The notes under the pieces were generated by a model, which saw only the letters and a list, made by a program, of their open reading frames with translations, was not told the DNA's origin and searched no databases. From Bacillota bacterium (GTDB lineage Bacteria; Bacillota; Clostridia; Acetivibrionales; DSM-1351), in contig JAEZUC010000152.1 in NCBI GenBank assembly GCA_023443515.1, positions 1-13,161 on the forward strand: 13,161 nucleotides of DNA, read 5' to 3'. The first letter of the stretch is position 1. Every line of letters starts with the position of its first letter. Positions 7,202 to 13,161 of the stretch are shown in pieces. Made by a program: the position numbers and the translations under genes.

Positions 7202-8323
7202 ATGGCAGCAGTTACTTATGAATTAATAAAAACTTGTAAGCAGACAGGTGCAAGATTAGGTAAGGTGCATACCCCTCACGGCTCATTTGATACACCTATT
7301 TTCATGCCTGTTGGAACCCTTGCAACCGTAAAGGGCATGTCTCCTGAGGAATTGAAGGAGATAGATGCAAGAATAATTTTAAGCAACACATATCACTGCT
7401 ATCTTAGACCCGGTCAGGATATTGTAAAGCAGGCCGGAGGACTTCATGGCTTTATGAATTGGGACAGACCTATACTAACGGATAGTGGCGGTTTTCAGGT
7501 TTTCAGCCTAAGCGGACTAAGAAAGATTACAGAAGAAGGCGTAACCTTCAGATCACATCTGGATGGTTCAAAACATGTATTTACACCTGAATCTGTAATG
7601 GGTATTGAGAATGACCTTGGTGCAGATATAATAATGGCTTTTGATGAATGTGCACCTTATCCGGCTGAATATGATTATGTTAAGAAGTCGATGGAGCGTA
7701 CCACAAGATGGGCAAAAAGATGTAAGGAAGCTCATACAAATACCGAAAAACAATCACTTTTCGGTATAATTCAGGGTGGCATGTTCAAAGATTTGAGGAT
7801 AGAAAGTGCTAATCAATTAAAGGAATTGGATTTTCCCGGTTACGCAATTGGTGGATTAAGTGTTGGTGAGCCTGGGGAGATTATGTATGAAGTACTGGAC
7901 TATACAGCTCCTCTAATGCCTGCTGATAAACCCAGATACCTGATGGGGGTTGGCACTCCGGATTATCTTATAGAAGGAGCTATAAGAGGTATTGATATGT
8001 TTGACTGTGTCCTACCCACAAGAATAGGAAGAAATGGCACGGTACTTACAAGCAGAGGTAGAGTAATTATCCGTGATGCAAAATATTCAAGAGACTTTTC
8101 AAAGCTGGATCCTGAATGTGATTGCTATGTTTGCAGAAACTATTCAAGAGCGTACATCAGACACCTCCTCAAATGCGGAGAAGTTTTGGGCTTGAGGCTT
8201 ACAACCTGGCACAACTTATATTTCTTAATTAACTTGATGAAACAAGTAAGACAGGCTATAATGGATGATAGGCTTGCCAGCTTCAGAGATGAATTTTATC
8301 TGAAATATGGCTATACTAAATAA
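7202..8323 (+). CDS. tgt: tRNA-guanine transglycosylase
   Basis: Tgt exchanges guanine 34 for preQ1 in tRNAs with GUN anticodons, the step before QueA. The 373-residue length is typical. D94 in TDSGGFQVFSL is the substrate-binding aspartate. GGLSVGEPGE forms the preQ1 recognition loop. D268 in FDCVLPTR is the predicted nucleophile, and TRIGRNGT follows. The zinc site is complete: C306, C308 and C311 in CDCYVCRNYS plus H337 in TTWHN. ATG 7202 is preceded by GAAAGG about eight bases upstream. The gene is translationally close to queA. After the stop a 9-bp hairpin (8330-8350) without a T run separates it from yajC, so readthrough into yajC is likely, as in the common queA-tgt-yajC-secDF order. 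Confidence 0.97.
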   Translation: MAAVTYELIKTCKQTGARLGKVHTPHGSFDTPIFMPVGTLATVKGMSPEELKEIDARIILSNTYHCYLRPGQDIVKQAGGLHGFMNWDRPILTDSGGFQVFSLSGLRKITEEGVTFRSHLDGSKHVFTPESVMGIENDLGADIIMAFDECAPYPAEYDYVKKSMERTTRWAKRCKEAHTNTEKQSLFGIIQGGMFKDLRIESANQLKELDFPGYAIGGLSVGEPGEIMYEVLDYTAPLMPADKPRYLMGVGTPDYLIEGAIRGIDMFDCVLPTRIGRNGTVLTSRGRVIIRDAKYSRDFSKLDPECDCYVCRNYSRAYIRHLLKCGEVLGLRLTTWHNLYFLINLMKQVRQAIMDDRLASFRDEFYLKYGYTK

Positions 8324-8329
8324 TATGGA

Positions 8330-8350
8330 TAATACAGTTTAACTGTGTTA
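8330..8350 (+). other. hairpin between tgt and yajC, not a clear terminator
   Basis: A 9-bp stem with one G-T pair (8330-8338 with 8342-8350) closes on a three-base loop. It is followed by AATAAAAAT rather than a T run, so it does not look like an intrinsic terminator. It could be an mRNA-stability or processing element, or chance in AT-rich DNA. Confidence 0.35.
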
Positions 8351-8380
8351 AATAAAAATAATTACAGGAGGTTTTTAGTT

Positions 8381-8665
8381 ATGGCATCAGCAGCAGCGTT
8401 AATTCAATTAGTATTACCATTGGTTTTAATTATGGGACTTATGTATGTAATGCTCATTCTTCCTCAGAAAAAGAAGGAGAAGAAGACCCAGCAAATGCTT
8501 AGTTCACTTCAAGTTGGTTGGGGTGTTACAACTATCGGAGGTATAGTAGGTAAGATTATAAACATAAAAGATGATGAAATATATATCGAATCCGGTGTTG
8601 ATAAAAACAAGATACTTGTAAAGCGTTGGGCAATTAAAGATGTTGTAAAGCCTGTAGAAGGCTGA
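8381..8665 (+). CDS. yajC: preprotein translocase subunit YajC
   Basis: YajC is a small inner-membrane protein that associates with SecD and SecF and supports Sec-dependent export. The 94-residue protein has one N-terminal membrane helix (about residues 4-27), then the family motif LPQKKKEKK and a cytoplasmic domain with VTTIGGIVGKI and KRWAIKDV. I place the start at ATG 8381, which has CAGGAGG nine bases upstream. Twelve more in-frame codons from a GTG at 8345 contain that ribosome binding site and are not supported. It follows tgt by 57 bases, while secD lies about 3 kb further on, separated by the SCIFF locus. Confidence 0.93.
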   Translation: MASAAALIQLVLPLVLIMGLMYVMLILPQKKKEKKTQQMLSSLQVGWGVTTIGGIVGKIINIKDDEIYIESGVDKNKILVKRWAIKDVVKPVEG

Positions 8666-8766
8666 TAAGCAAAAATATAATTAATTCCTTCCAACTGTTC
8701 TAAGTGGACTACCTCAAAAATATGATATACAAAGAACATTTTATATTATATTTTGGGAGGTACACT

Positions 8767-9171
8767 ATGGGAGTACAGACACCTGGATTTAAAAAAACAC
8801 TGGATGAACACATAAATCTGCTGAGGGTAGTAAAAGGCTTAATAATCGCTTTTCTTATAACGCTTCCATGTTTTTTAGGGTTTGCATTATTTTTAACATA
8901 TACGGATTTTCCTGAAAAACACACCTATATTGCAGTTCTTATTACAACTGTATTAAGTGTACTGGTGGCATCTGCTTACTCTACAAAAAACGTTAAGAGT
9001 AAAGGCTGGATGAACGGTTGCTTTGTAGGAATCCTTTATGTAGCAATACTTTACATCGCCAGCAGTCTTGTGTTCTTGAATTTTCAAGTTGATGTTCAGG
9101 TGATATTATCCGTGGTTATCGGTGCCATTGTGGGGTGCCTGGGTGGCATATTTGGAATAAATTTGCGATAA
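8767..9171 (+). CDS. small four-helix membrane protein, TIGR04086-like
   Basis: This 134-residue hydrophobic protein has four predicted membrane helices: about residues 22-45 (VVKGLIIAFLITLPCF onward), 51-70 (YIAVLITTVLSVLVAS), 81-101 (CFVGILYVAILYIASS) and 108-131 (ending IGAIVGCLGGIFGI). The soluble N-terminus carries MGVQTPGFKKTLDE. Size, helix number and position between yajC and the SCIFF gene fit the uncharacterised Clostridia family named TIGR04086; I make that match from memory. Start is ATG 8767 with GGGAGG six bases upstream. The reading frame is open 21 codons further upstream, but across the ribosome binding site. No catalytic motif is visible. Its function is unknown; the context suggests a role in the membrane near Sec or in handling the SCIFF peptide, but that is inference only. 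Confidence 0.78.
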   Translation: MGVQTPGFKKTLDEHINLLRVVKGLIIAFLITLPCFLGFALFLTYTDFPEKHTYIAVLITTVLSVLVASAYSTKNVKSKGWMNGCFVGILYVAILYIASSLVFLNFQVDVQVILSVVIGAIVGCLGGIFGINLR

Positions 9172-9190
9172 CGGGTTTCTAAAAAATGCC

Positions 9191-9219
9191 TTTTCAAAAC
9201 TGATTAGATATGCTATAAT
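9191..9219 (+). promoter_or_regulatory. promoter of scfA (extended -10)
   Basis: A perfect TATAAT (9214-9219) preceded by TGC forms an extended -10 (TGnTATAAT). At exactly 17 bases upstream lies TTTTCA (9191-9196), a weak -35. The start would be near 9226, about 25 bases before the scfA ATG. The peptide gene thus has its own promoter inside the larger gene run. Confidence 0.72.
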
Positions 9220-9251
9220 CGGCTAAGAAAATTGATGGGGGGGACTACATA

Positions 9252-9392
9252 ATGAAACATATAAAGACAATTAACAATGCTACACTTAAAAACAGCCTTG
9301 CAAAAGGTGGATGTGGCGAATGTCAAACATCTTGCCAGTCAGCTTGCAAGACATCATGCACAGTTGCTAATCAAAGCTGCGAAAATAAGTAA
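9252..9392 (+). CDS. scfA: six-cysteine ranthipeptide precursor SCIFF
   Basis: This 46-residue peptide has exactly six cysteines, C21, C24, C28, C32, C36 and C43, in a core CGECQTSCQSACKTSCTVAN preceded by a leader MKHIKTINNATLKNSLAKGG. This is the SCIFF family (six cysteines in forty-five residues), almost universal in Clostridia; the same peptide is CteA in Clostridium thermocellum. Its radical SAM partner joins cysteine sulfur to residues such as threonine. The bond reported for CteA is, as I recall, Cys32 to Thr37, and both residues occur here at those positions. Start is ATG 9252 with a run of seven Gs (9237-9243) eight bases upstream. It has its own promoter and a terminator at 9443-9472, before scfB. 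The peptide is too short for many gene finders. Its cellular function is not established. Confidence 0.94.
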   Translation: MKHIKTINNATLKNSLAKGGCGECQTSCQSACKTSCTVANQSCENK

Positions 9393-9442
9393 TATTAGAA
9401 ATGCATATTGATGGTTCTTAATATGTATGAATTCATAAATTA

Positions 9443-9472
9443 GTGAAAGGTGATTACACTTTTCACTTTTTT
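9443..9472 (+). terminator. intrinsic terminator between scfA and scfB
   Basis: A 10-bp stem with one G-T pair (9443-9452 with 9457-9466) closes on an ATTA loop and is followed directly by six Ts (9467-9472). It should stop most scfA transcripts about 50-75 bases after the stop codon and let a fraction continue into scfB, whose start is at 9529. No convincing promoter is seen between the hairpin and scfB. Confidence 0.87.
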
Positions 9473-9528
9473 AAATGTTTTAACCCGGTGTTGTATCCAG
9501 GATTTTTAGCTTTAGGAGGTTACTTTAA

Positions 9529-10872
9529 ATGATTCACAAGTATACTATGTACGATACCAATATAGTCTTGGACGTAAACAGCGGTGCTGTGCATGTATTT
9601 GATGATGCTGCTTTTGATGTAGTAGATTTATATAAGAATGAAACAAGGGATCAAATAATTGAATCACTATCCGAAAAATATGAAGGACAGGCTATTGCAG
9701 ATGCCTATGAGGAAATCGTGGAACTGGAATCCCAAGGTTTGCTTTTTAGTGAGGACGCATATTCCGATGCTTTAAATAAGTGGGAAAGAAAACCTGTAGT
9801 AAAGGCATTATGTCTACATATTTGTCATGATTGTAACCTGAGGTGCAAGTACTGTTTTGCTTCTACAGGAAGTTTTGGCGGTCACAGAACCATGATGGAT
9901 CTTGAAACAGGTAAAAAAGCAATAGATTTTCTCATTGAGAAGTCAGCGGGCAGACGGAATTTGGAAGTGGACTTTTTCGGCGGTGAGCCACTGATGAATT
10001 TTGATGTTGTAAAGGGTATTGTTGAATATGCCAGAATCAGGGAAAAAGAAGCTGGCAAGAATTTCAGATTTACTATTACTACAAATGCTGTATTATTAAA
10101 TGAAGAAATAAAAGAATATATTAATAAAAATATGCACAATGTTGTTCTGAGCATTGACGGACGTAAGGAAACCAATGACAATATGAGGCCTAGAGTTGAC
10201 GGGTCTGGAACTTATGACAGAATTCTTCCTAAAATTCAGGATATGGCCGAATCAAGAAAGCAGGACAATTATTATGTCAGAGGTACCTTTACCAGAGAAA
10301 ATCTCGATTTTTCCGAAGATGTACTGCATTTGGCAGATCAAGGCTTTAAACAGATTTCTATAGAGCCTGTTGTTGCGGCTAAGGATTCAGGCTATGATAT
10401 CCGTGAACAGGATCTCCCAAAACTTTTTTGTGAGTATGAAAACCTAGCAAGGGAATACGTAAAGAGAGATAGTGATAAGCGTGGCTTTAACTTCTTCCAT
10501 TTTATGATTGATTTACAGCAGGGACCATGTGTCATAAAGAGACTTGGCGGATGCGGTTCAGGACATGAATATCTGGCAGTTACGCCGGAAGGTGACTTAT
10601 ATCCTTGTCATCAGTTTGTAGGGGATGAGAAGTTTAAAATGGGCAATGTCCATGAGGGAGTATTCAATAGCGATTCTCAGAAGGATTTTCAAAAGTCAAA
10701 TGTGTATACCAAAAAGGACTGTGCCGAATGTTGGGCAAAATTTTATTGCAGTGGCGGGTGTGCTGCGAATGCGTACCAGTTTAATAATGATATTAATGTT
10801 CCATATAAGATAGGTTGCGAACTTGAGAAGAAGAGAGTAGAATGTGCAATCTGGATAAAAACTCAAGAATAG
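9529..10872 (+). CDS. scfB: radical SAM thioether-forming SCIFF peptide maturase
   Basis: This 447-residue enzyme is the partner of the SCIFF peptide (CteB in Clostridium thermocellum). It uses S-adenosylmethionine and iron-sulfur clusters to install thioether cross-links on the peptide cysteines. Residues 1-90 form a leader-binding region with the RRE-like pattern (VLDVNSGAVHVFDDAAFDVV). The radical SAM motif is C102xxxC106xxC109 in CNLRCKYCF, with GGEP at 151-154. The SPASM region supplies auxiliary-cluster cysteines: C334, C342, C360, then C398, C401, C407, C411, C430 and C439, including the DLYPCHQF and AECWAKFYCSGGC blocks. ATG 9529 has TTAGGAGG about eight bases upstream. It follows the scfA terminator, so expression probably depends on readthrough. 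The next gene starts 11 bases after its stop. No protease or ABC exporter gene is adjacent. Confidence 0.95.
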   Translation: MIHKYTMYDTNIVLDVNSGAVHVFDDAAFDVVDLYKNETRDQIIESLSEKYEGQAIADAYEEIVELESQGLLFSEDAYSDALNKWERKPVVKALCLHICHDCNLRCKYCFASTGSFGGHRTMMDLETGKKAIDFLIEKSAGRRNLEVDFFGGEPLMNFDVVKGIVEYARIREKEAGKNFRFTITTNAVLLNEEIKEYINKNMHNVVLSIDGRKETNDNMRPRVDGSGTYDRILPKIQDMAESRKQDNYYVRGTFTRENLDFSEDVLHLADQGFKQISIEPVVAAKDSGYDIREQDLPKLFCEYENLAREYVKRDSDKRGFNFFHFMIDLQQGPCVIKRLGGCGSGHEYLAVTPEGDLYPCHQFVGDEKFKMGNVHEGVFNSDSQKDFQKSNVYTKKDCAECWAKFYCSGGCAANAYQFNNDINVPYKIGCELEKKRVECAIWIKTQE

Positions 10873-10883
10873 AGGGGTTCATT

Positions 10884-11384
10884 GTGATAAAGGATTTTAA
10901 CAACATCAAACCTAAAATCCACGAGACTGCGTTTGTTGCACCGAACAGTACAGTTATTGGAGACGTAGTTTTGGGTGAAAATACAACTATCTGGTACAAT
11001 GCAGTTTTAAGAGGAGACATCGATAGTATAGTTGTCGGTGATAATACAAATATACAGGAAGGCTGTATATTACATTGCAAGGAGGGAATAGAAGTAAGGC
11101 TGGGTTCCCATGTAACAATTGGTCACGGAGCGATTTTGCACAGTTGCCGTATAGGTAATAATACACTTGTAGGGATGGGTGCAATCGTACTTGACAGTGC
11201 AGAAATAGGAAATAATTGTCTTGTAGCAGCAGGAAGTGTAGTTACACCAAGGACTAAAATACCTGATGGAAGTCTTGTTGCAGGAAGTCCCGCAGAAATC
11301 AAAAGGACATTGTCAGAGCAGGAGATTGCTGAAATCAAATGTAATGCAAATGAATATATCAATCTATTAAAGTATTACAAATAA
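10884..11384 (+). CDS. gamma-class carbonic anhydrase-like hexapeptide-repeat protein
   Basis: This 166-residue protein is a left-handed beta-helix of hexapeptide repeats, such as VIGDVVLGENTTIWYNAVLRGD, of the gamma-carbonic-anhydrase/YrdA/PaaY group. The predicted metal histidines are present: one in CILHC and two in IGHGAILHSC. RGDIDSI, NIQEGC and a conserved C-terminal AGSPAEIKR block are also family features. True gamma-carbonic anhydrases hydrate carbon dioxide as homotrimers, but many relatives have no proven activity, so I keep the family name only. I chose GTG 10884 with GAGGGG about seven bases upstream; ATG 10842 would overlap scfB by 31 bases and adds 14 residues that do not look like the family. 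It is 11 bases after scfB, so likely co-transcribed. A terminator follows. Confidence 0.88.
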   Translation: MIKDFNNIKPKIHETAFVAPNSTVIGDVVLGENTTIWYNAVLRGDIDSIVVGDNTNIQEGCILHCKEGIEVRLGSHVTIGHGAILHSCRIGNNTLVGMGAIVLDSAEIGNNCLVAAGSVVTPRTKIPDGSLVAGSPAEIKRTLSEQEIAEIKCNANEYINLLKYYK

Positions 11385-11402
11385 ATAGTTTTTTAGCAAA
11401 AG

Positions 11403-11434
11403 TGAATATCCTATAATCACAGGATATTCATTTT
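11403..11434 (+). terminator. intrinsic terminator after the gamma-CA-like gene
   Basis: A perfect 10-bp stem (11403-11412 with 11421-11430) with an eight-base loop is followed by TTTT and a further T-rich stretch. It closes the transcript that carries scfB and the carbonic-anhydrase-like gene, about 19 bases after its stop, and separates it from the secDF unit. Confidence 0.85.
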
Positions 11435-11546
11435 AAATTATTATATTTCTTACATGGATTAACAATGATCAAAAAGATATCTTCTATATTTAACAAAAAA
11501 CGATTACTAAAATTGTAAATTTATGTTTAATATTGAGACATATTTA

Positions 11547-11575
11547 TTGACTAGCTTTTTTGTAAGTTATATAAT
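11547..11575 (+). promoter_or_regulatory. sigma-A type promoter of secD-secF
   Basis: TTGACT (11547-11552, five of six consensus matches) and a perfect TATAAT (11570-11575) are separated by exactly 17 bases. The start would be near 11582, about 32 bases before the secD ATG. The rest of 11435-11546 is AT-rich with no gene or clear structure that I can see. Confidence 0.84.
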
Positions 11576-11613
11576 GGCGTAAGTGGATTATAATTTAAGG
11601 GGGAATACTACAA

Positions 11614-12942
11614 ATGAGAGGAAGCAACGCGGTTAAATTTTTCTCTATATTGCTTATCATCGGTATTTTAACCTGGATAGCAGCTTATGGTTCTATCTTG
11701 GGGCTTGAAATACCTGGTGTTAAGGATATTAGAACAGGTATTGACATTCAGGGAGGCGTGGATGCTAGGCTTTATGCAGTAACCAAAGACAACAGCAAGG
11801 CAAAAGCTGAAGATTTGGATGCTGCAAGAATTACCATTGGTAAAAGATTGGATTCTAAACATATCTTTGATAAAGTTATCACTGTAGATAAAGAAAAGGG
11901 ATACATTCTTGTACAAATACCACACAAAAAAGGTGAAGCATTCGATCCACAGAAGTCAATAGAAGAAATTGGTAAAACCGCATTATTAACCTTCCAAGAG
12001 GTTGACGAAAGCAAAAAAGATGCAAATGGAAATTATCTTCCAACCAACAAGATTATACTTGAGGGCGGAGATGTAAAGGATGCCACTCCTGAGGTTGACG
12101 GTGAAAGTGGCGGGTATTGCGTTGCACTGAAGCTTTCATCCGAAGGTGGCAAAAAGTTTTCAGAAGCAACAGGAAGACTTATTGGAAAACCAATAGCAAT
12201 TTTTATGGACAATGATTTAATCAGTGCACCAAATGTTCAGTCACAAATTTCCGGTACTTCAGCAAGAATTACTCTTGGTGGTACTGCCAGTGAAGACCAA
12301 AAGGAGGAAGCTAAAAATCTTGCCGGTCTTATTAAGTCAGGTTCATTACCATTTAAGTTAGAGGCTAGACAGGTAAATAACATAAGCCCTACCCTTGGAT
12401 CTAACGCATTGAATGTAAGTGTTAATGCATTTATAGTTGCACTTATACTGATTTGCTTCTTTATGATATTCTATTACAGATTGCCTGGACTAATAGCAAG
12501 TATTGCTTTAATTCTTCATACAGTATTGGAGTTACTGGCATTGTCTTGGACTAATATAATTGTTACTTTGCCGGGTATAGCGGGTCTCATACTGACAATC
12601 GGTATGGCCGTTGATGCCAACGTTATTATATTTGAAAGAATTAAGGATGAAATCAAAAGCGGAAAAACTCTTCATGCTGCAATTGATGTAGGATTCAAGA
12701 GAGCATTCTCAGCCGTGCTTGATTCAAACGTAACTACCCTTATTTCTGCCGTGGTTTTATGGAAATTTGGTTCAGGCCCTATCCAGAGTTTTGCATATAC
12801 TCTGGGAATAGGTGTTGTGTTAAGCTTTTTAACTGCTGTAACTGCTTCAAGAATAATGCTGAAGTCAATACAGGATATAGAAGTTGCAAAACACCATTGG
12901 TTATATGGCGTAAGCATGAGAGGAGGAAAAGCAAATGGTTAA
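11614..12942 (+). CDS. secD: protein translocase subunit SecD
   Basis: SecD is a membrane subunit that, with SecF and YajC, uses the proton or sodium gradient to finish pulling proteins across the membrane after SecA. The 442-residue protein has an N-terminal membrane helix (about residues 8-30), then GIDIQGGVDARL, the family DxQGG motif at about 43-50. A large external P1 domain follows. Five more helices lie between about 265 and 430, carrying RLPGLIASIALILHTV, LPGIAGLILTIGMAVDANV with the charged D in VDANVIIFERIKDE, GFKRAFSAVLDSN and LGIGVVLSFLTAVTASR. ATG 11614 has AAGGGGG about nine bases upstream. The stop overlaps the secF start by eight bases, showing translational coupling. The length suits Gram-positive SecD. 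Confidence 0.96.
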   Translation: MRGSNAVKFFSILLIIGILTWIAAYGSILGLEIPGVKDIRTGIDIQGGVDARLYAVTKDNSKAKAEDLDAARITIGKRLDSKHIFDKVITVDKEKGYILVQIPHKKGEAFDPQKSIEEIGKTALLTFQEVDESKKDANGNYLPTNKIILEGGDVKDATPEVDGESGGYCVALKLSSEGGKKFSEATGRLIGKPIAIFMDNDLISAPNVQSQISGTSARITLGGTASEDQKEEAKNLAGLIKSGSLPFKLEARQVNNISPTLGSNALNVSVNAFIVALILICFFMIFYYRLPGLIASIALILHTVLELLALSWTNIIVTLPGIAGLILTIGMAVDANVIIFERIKDEIKSGKTLHAAIDVGFKRAFSAVLDSNVTTLISAVVLWKFGSGPIQSFAYTLGIGVVLSFLTAVTASRIMLKSIQDIEVAKHHWLYGVSMRGGKANG

Positions 12943-13161
12943 TTTGTATGCTAAGAGATACTACTTTTTTATACTCTCAGCCCTAATTATTTTATCAGGT
13001 GTTGTTATGTATCTAGTTGAAGGCTTTAAACTGGACATTGAGTTTGAAGGCGGAACAATAATTGAAATGAGAGCAAATGATAAAATGTTTACTGAGGCAA
13101 ATACTCAGGATTTACAGACACAAATAGCAGACTTTGTTGAAAAGACATTAAACAAACCTGC
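12935..13161 (+). CDS. secF: protein translocase subunit SecF, N-terminal part (runs off window)
   Basis: Only the first 75 residues lie in the window. They start MVNLYAKRYYFFILS, with one membrane helix (about residues 10-28), then LDIEFEGGTIIEMR (about 34-47), which matches the SecF motif near the first external loop. ATG 12935 has GAGGAGG eight bases upstream and overlaps the end of secD by eight bases, so the two are translated together. SecF pairs with SecD in the membrane. The frame is open to the last base, so the gene is cut by the window edge rather than broken. Confidence 0.94.
   Translation, partial: MVNLYAKRYYFFILSALIILSGVVMYLVEGFKLDIEFEGGTIIEMRANDKMFTEANTQDLQTQIADFVEKTLNKP

Noticed and set aside
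9426..9437. 12-base palindrome TATGAATTCATA between scfA and scfB
   Set aside because: Perfect but short, AT-rich and single; no second copy or promoter overlap that would suggest an operator.
10842..10883. ATG 10842 as start of the carbonic-anhydrase-like gene
   Set aside because: It lies inside scfB, lacks a good ribosome binding site, and adds residues without family character; GTG 10884 has GAGGGG upstream.
1..13161. CRISPR arrays, insertion sequences, attachment sites, tRNA genes
   Set aside because: No regularly spaced direct repeats, transposase or integrase coding, terminal inverted repeats or tRNA cloverleaf were seen; the window reads as core chromosomal sequence.

Overview
The window comes from a low-GC, spore-forming Firmicute of the class Clostridia. 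The evidence is AT-rich DNA, strong AGGAGG-type ribosome binding sites, Clostridia-typical SCIFF peptide genes next to yajC and secDF, a SpoIID/LytB-type cell-wall enzyme, and a lysine riboswitch on a dap operon. The gene set resembles the cellulolytic Ruminiclostridium/Clostridium group, but I cannot fix a species by reading alone.

Layout, left to right. (1) Bases 1-83 are the 3' part of a 5S rRNA gene, closed by a strong intrinsic terminator. (2) A minus-strand lysine operon fills 203-2700: promoter, lysine riboswitch with a transcription terminator, dapA, dapB, and a stand-alone double-ACT protein that looks like an orphan aspartokinase beta-type regulatory domain. A second terminator facing the rRNA terminator ends it. 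(3) A plus-strand gene for an exported SpoIID/LytB-like protein (2833-4473) follows. It converges on a minus-strand aspartate kinase gene (lysC, 4525-5889) across a shared bidirectional terminator. (4) From 6153 onward every gene lies on the plus strand: queA and tgt (queuosine tRNA modification), yajC, a small four-helix membrane protein, the SCIFF peptide gene scfA, its radical SAM maturase scfB, a gamma-class carbonic-anhydrase-like protein, secD, and the beginning of secF, which runs off the window.

How the genes work together. lysC makes aspartyl phosphate, and dapA and dapB carry out the first two steps committed to diaminopimelate and lysine. The riboswitch lets lysine shut off the dap operon, while lysC lies under its own promoter without a recognisable lysine aptamer. 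queA and tgt act in one tRNA-modification pathway. The yajC ... secD-secF arrangement is the usual Sec accessory cassette. Here it is split by a ranthipeptide locus: a 46-residue six-cysteine precursor with its own promoter and terminator, followed by the maturase. That insertion, with the uncharacterised membrane protein beside it, is the most interesting part of the window. SCIFF itself is a known family, but its biological role and its link to Sec are not settled.
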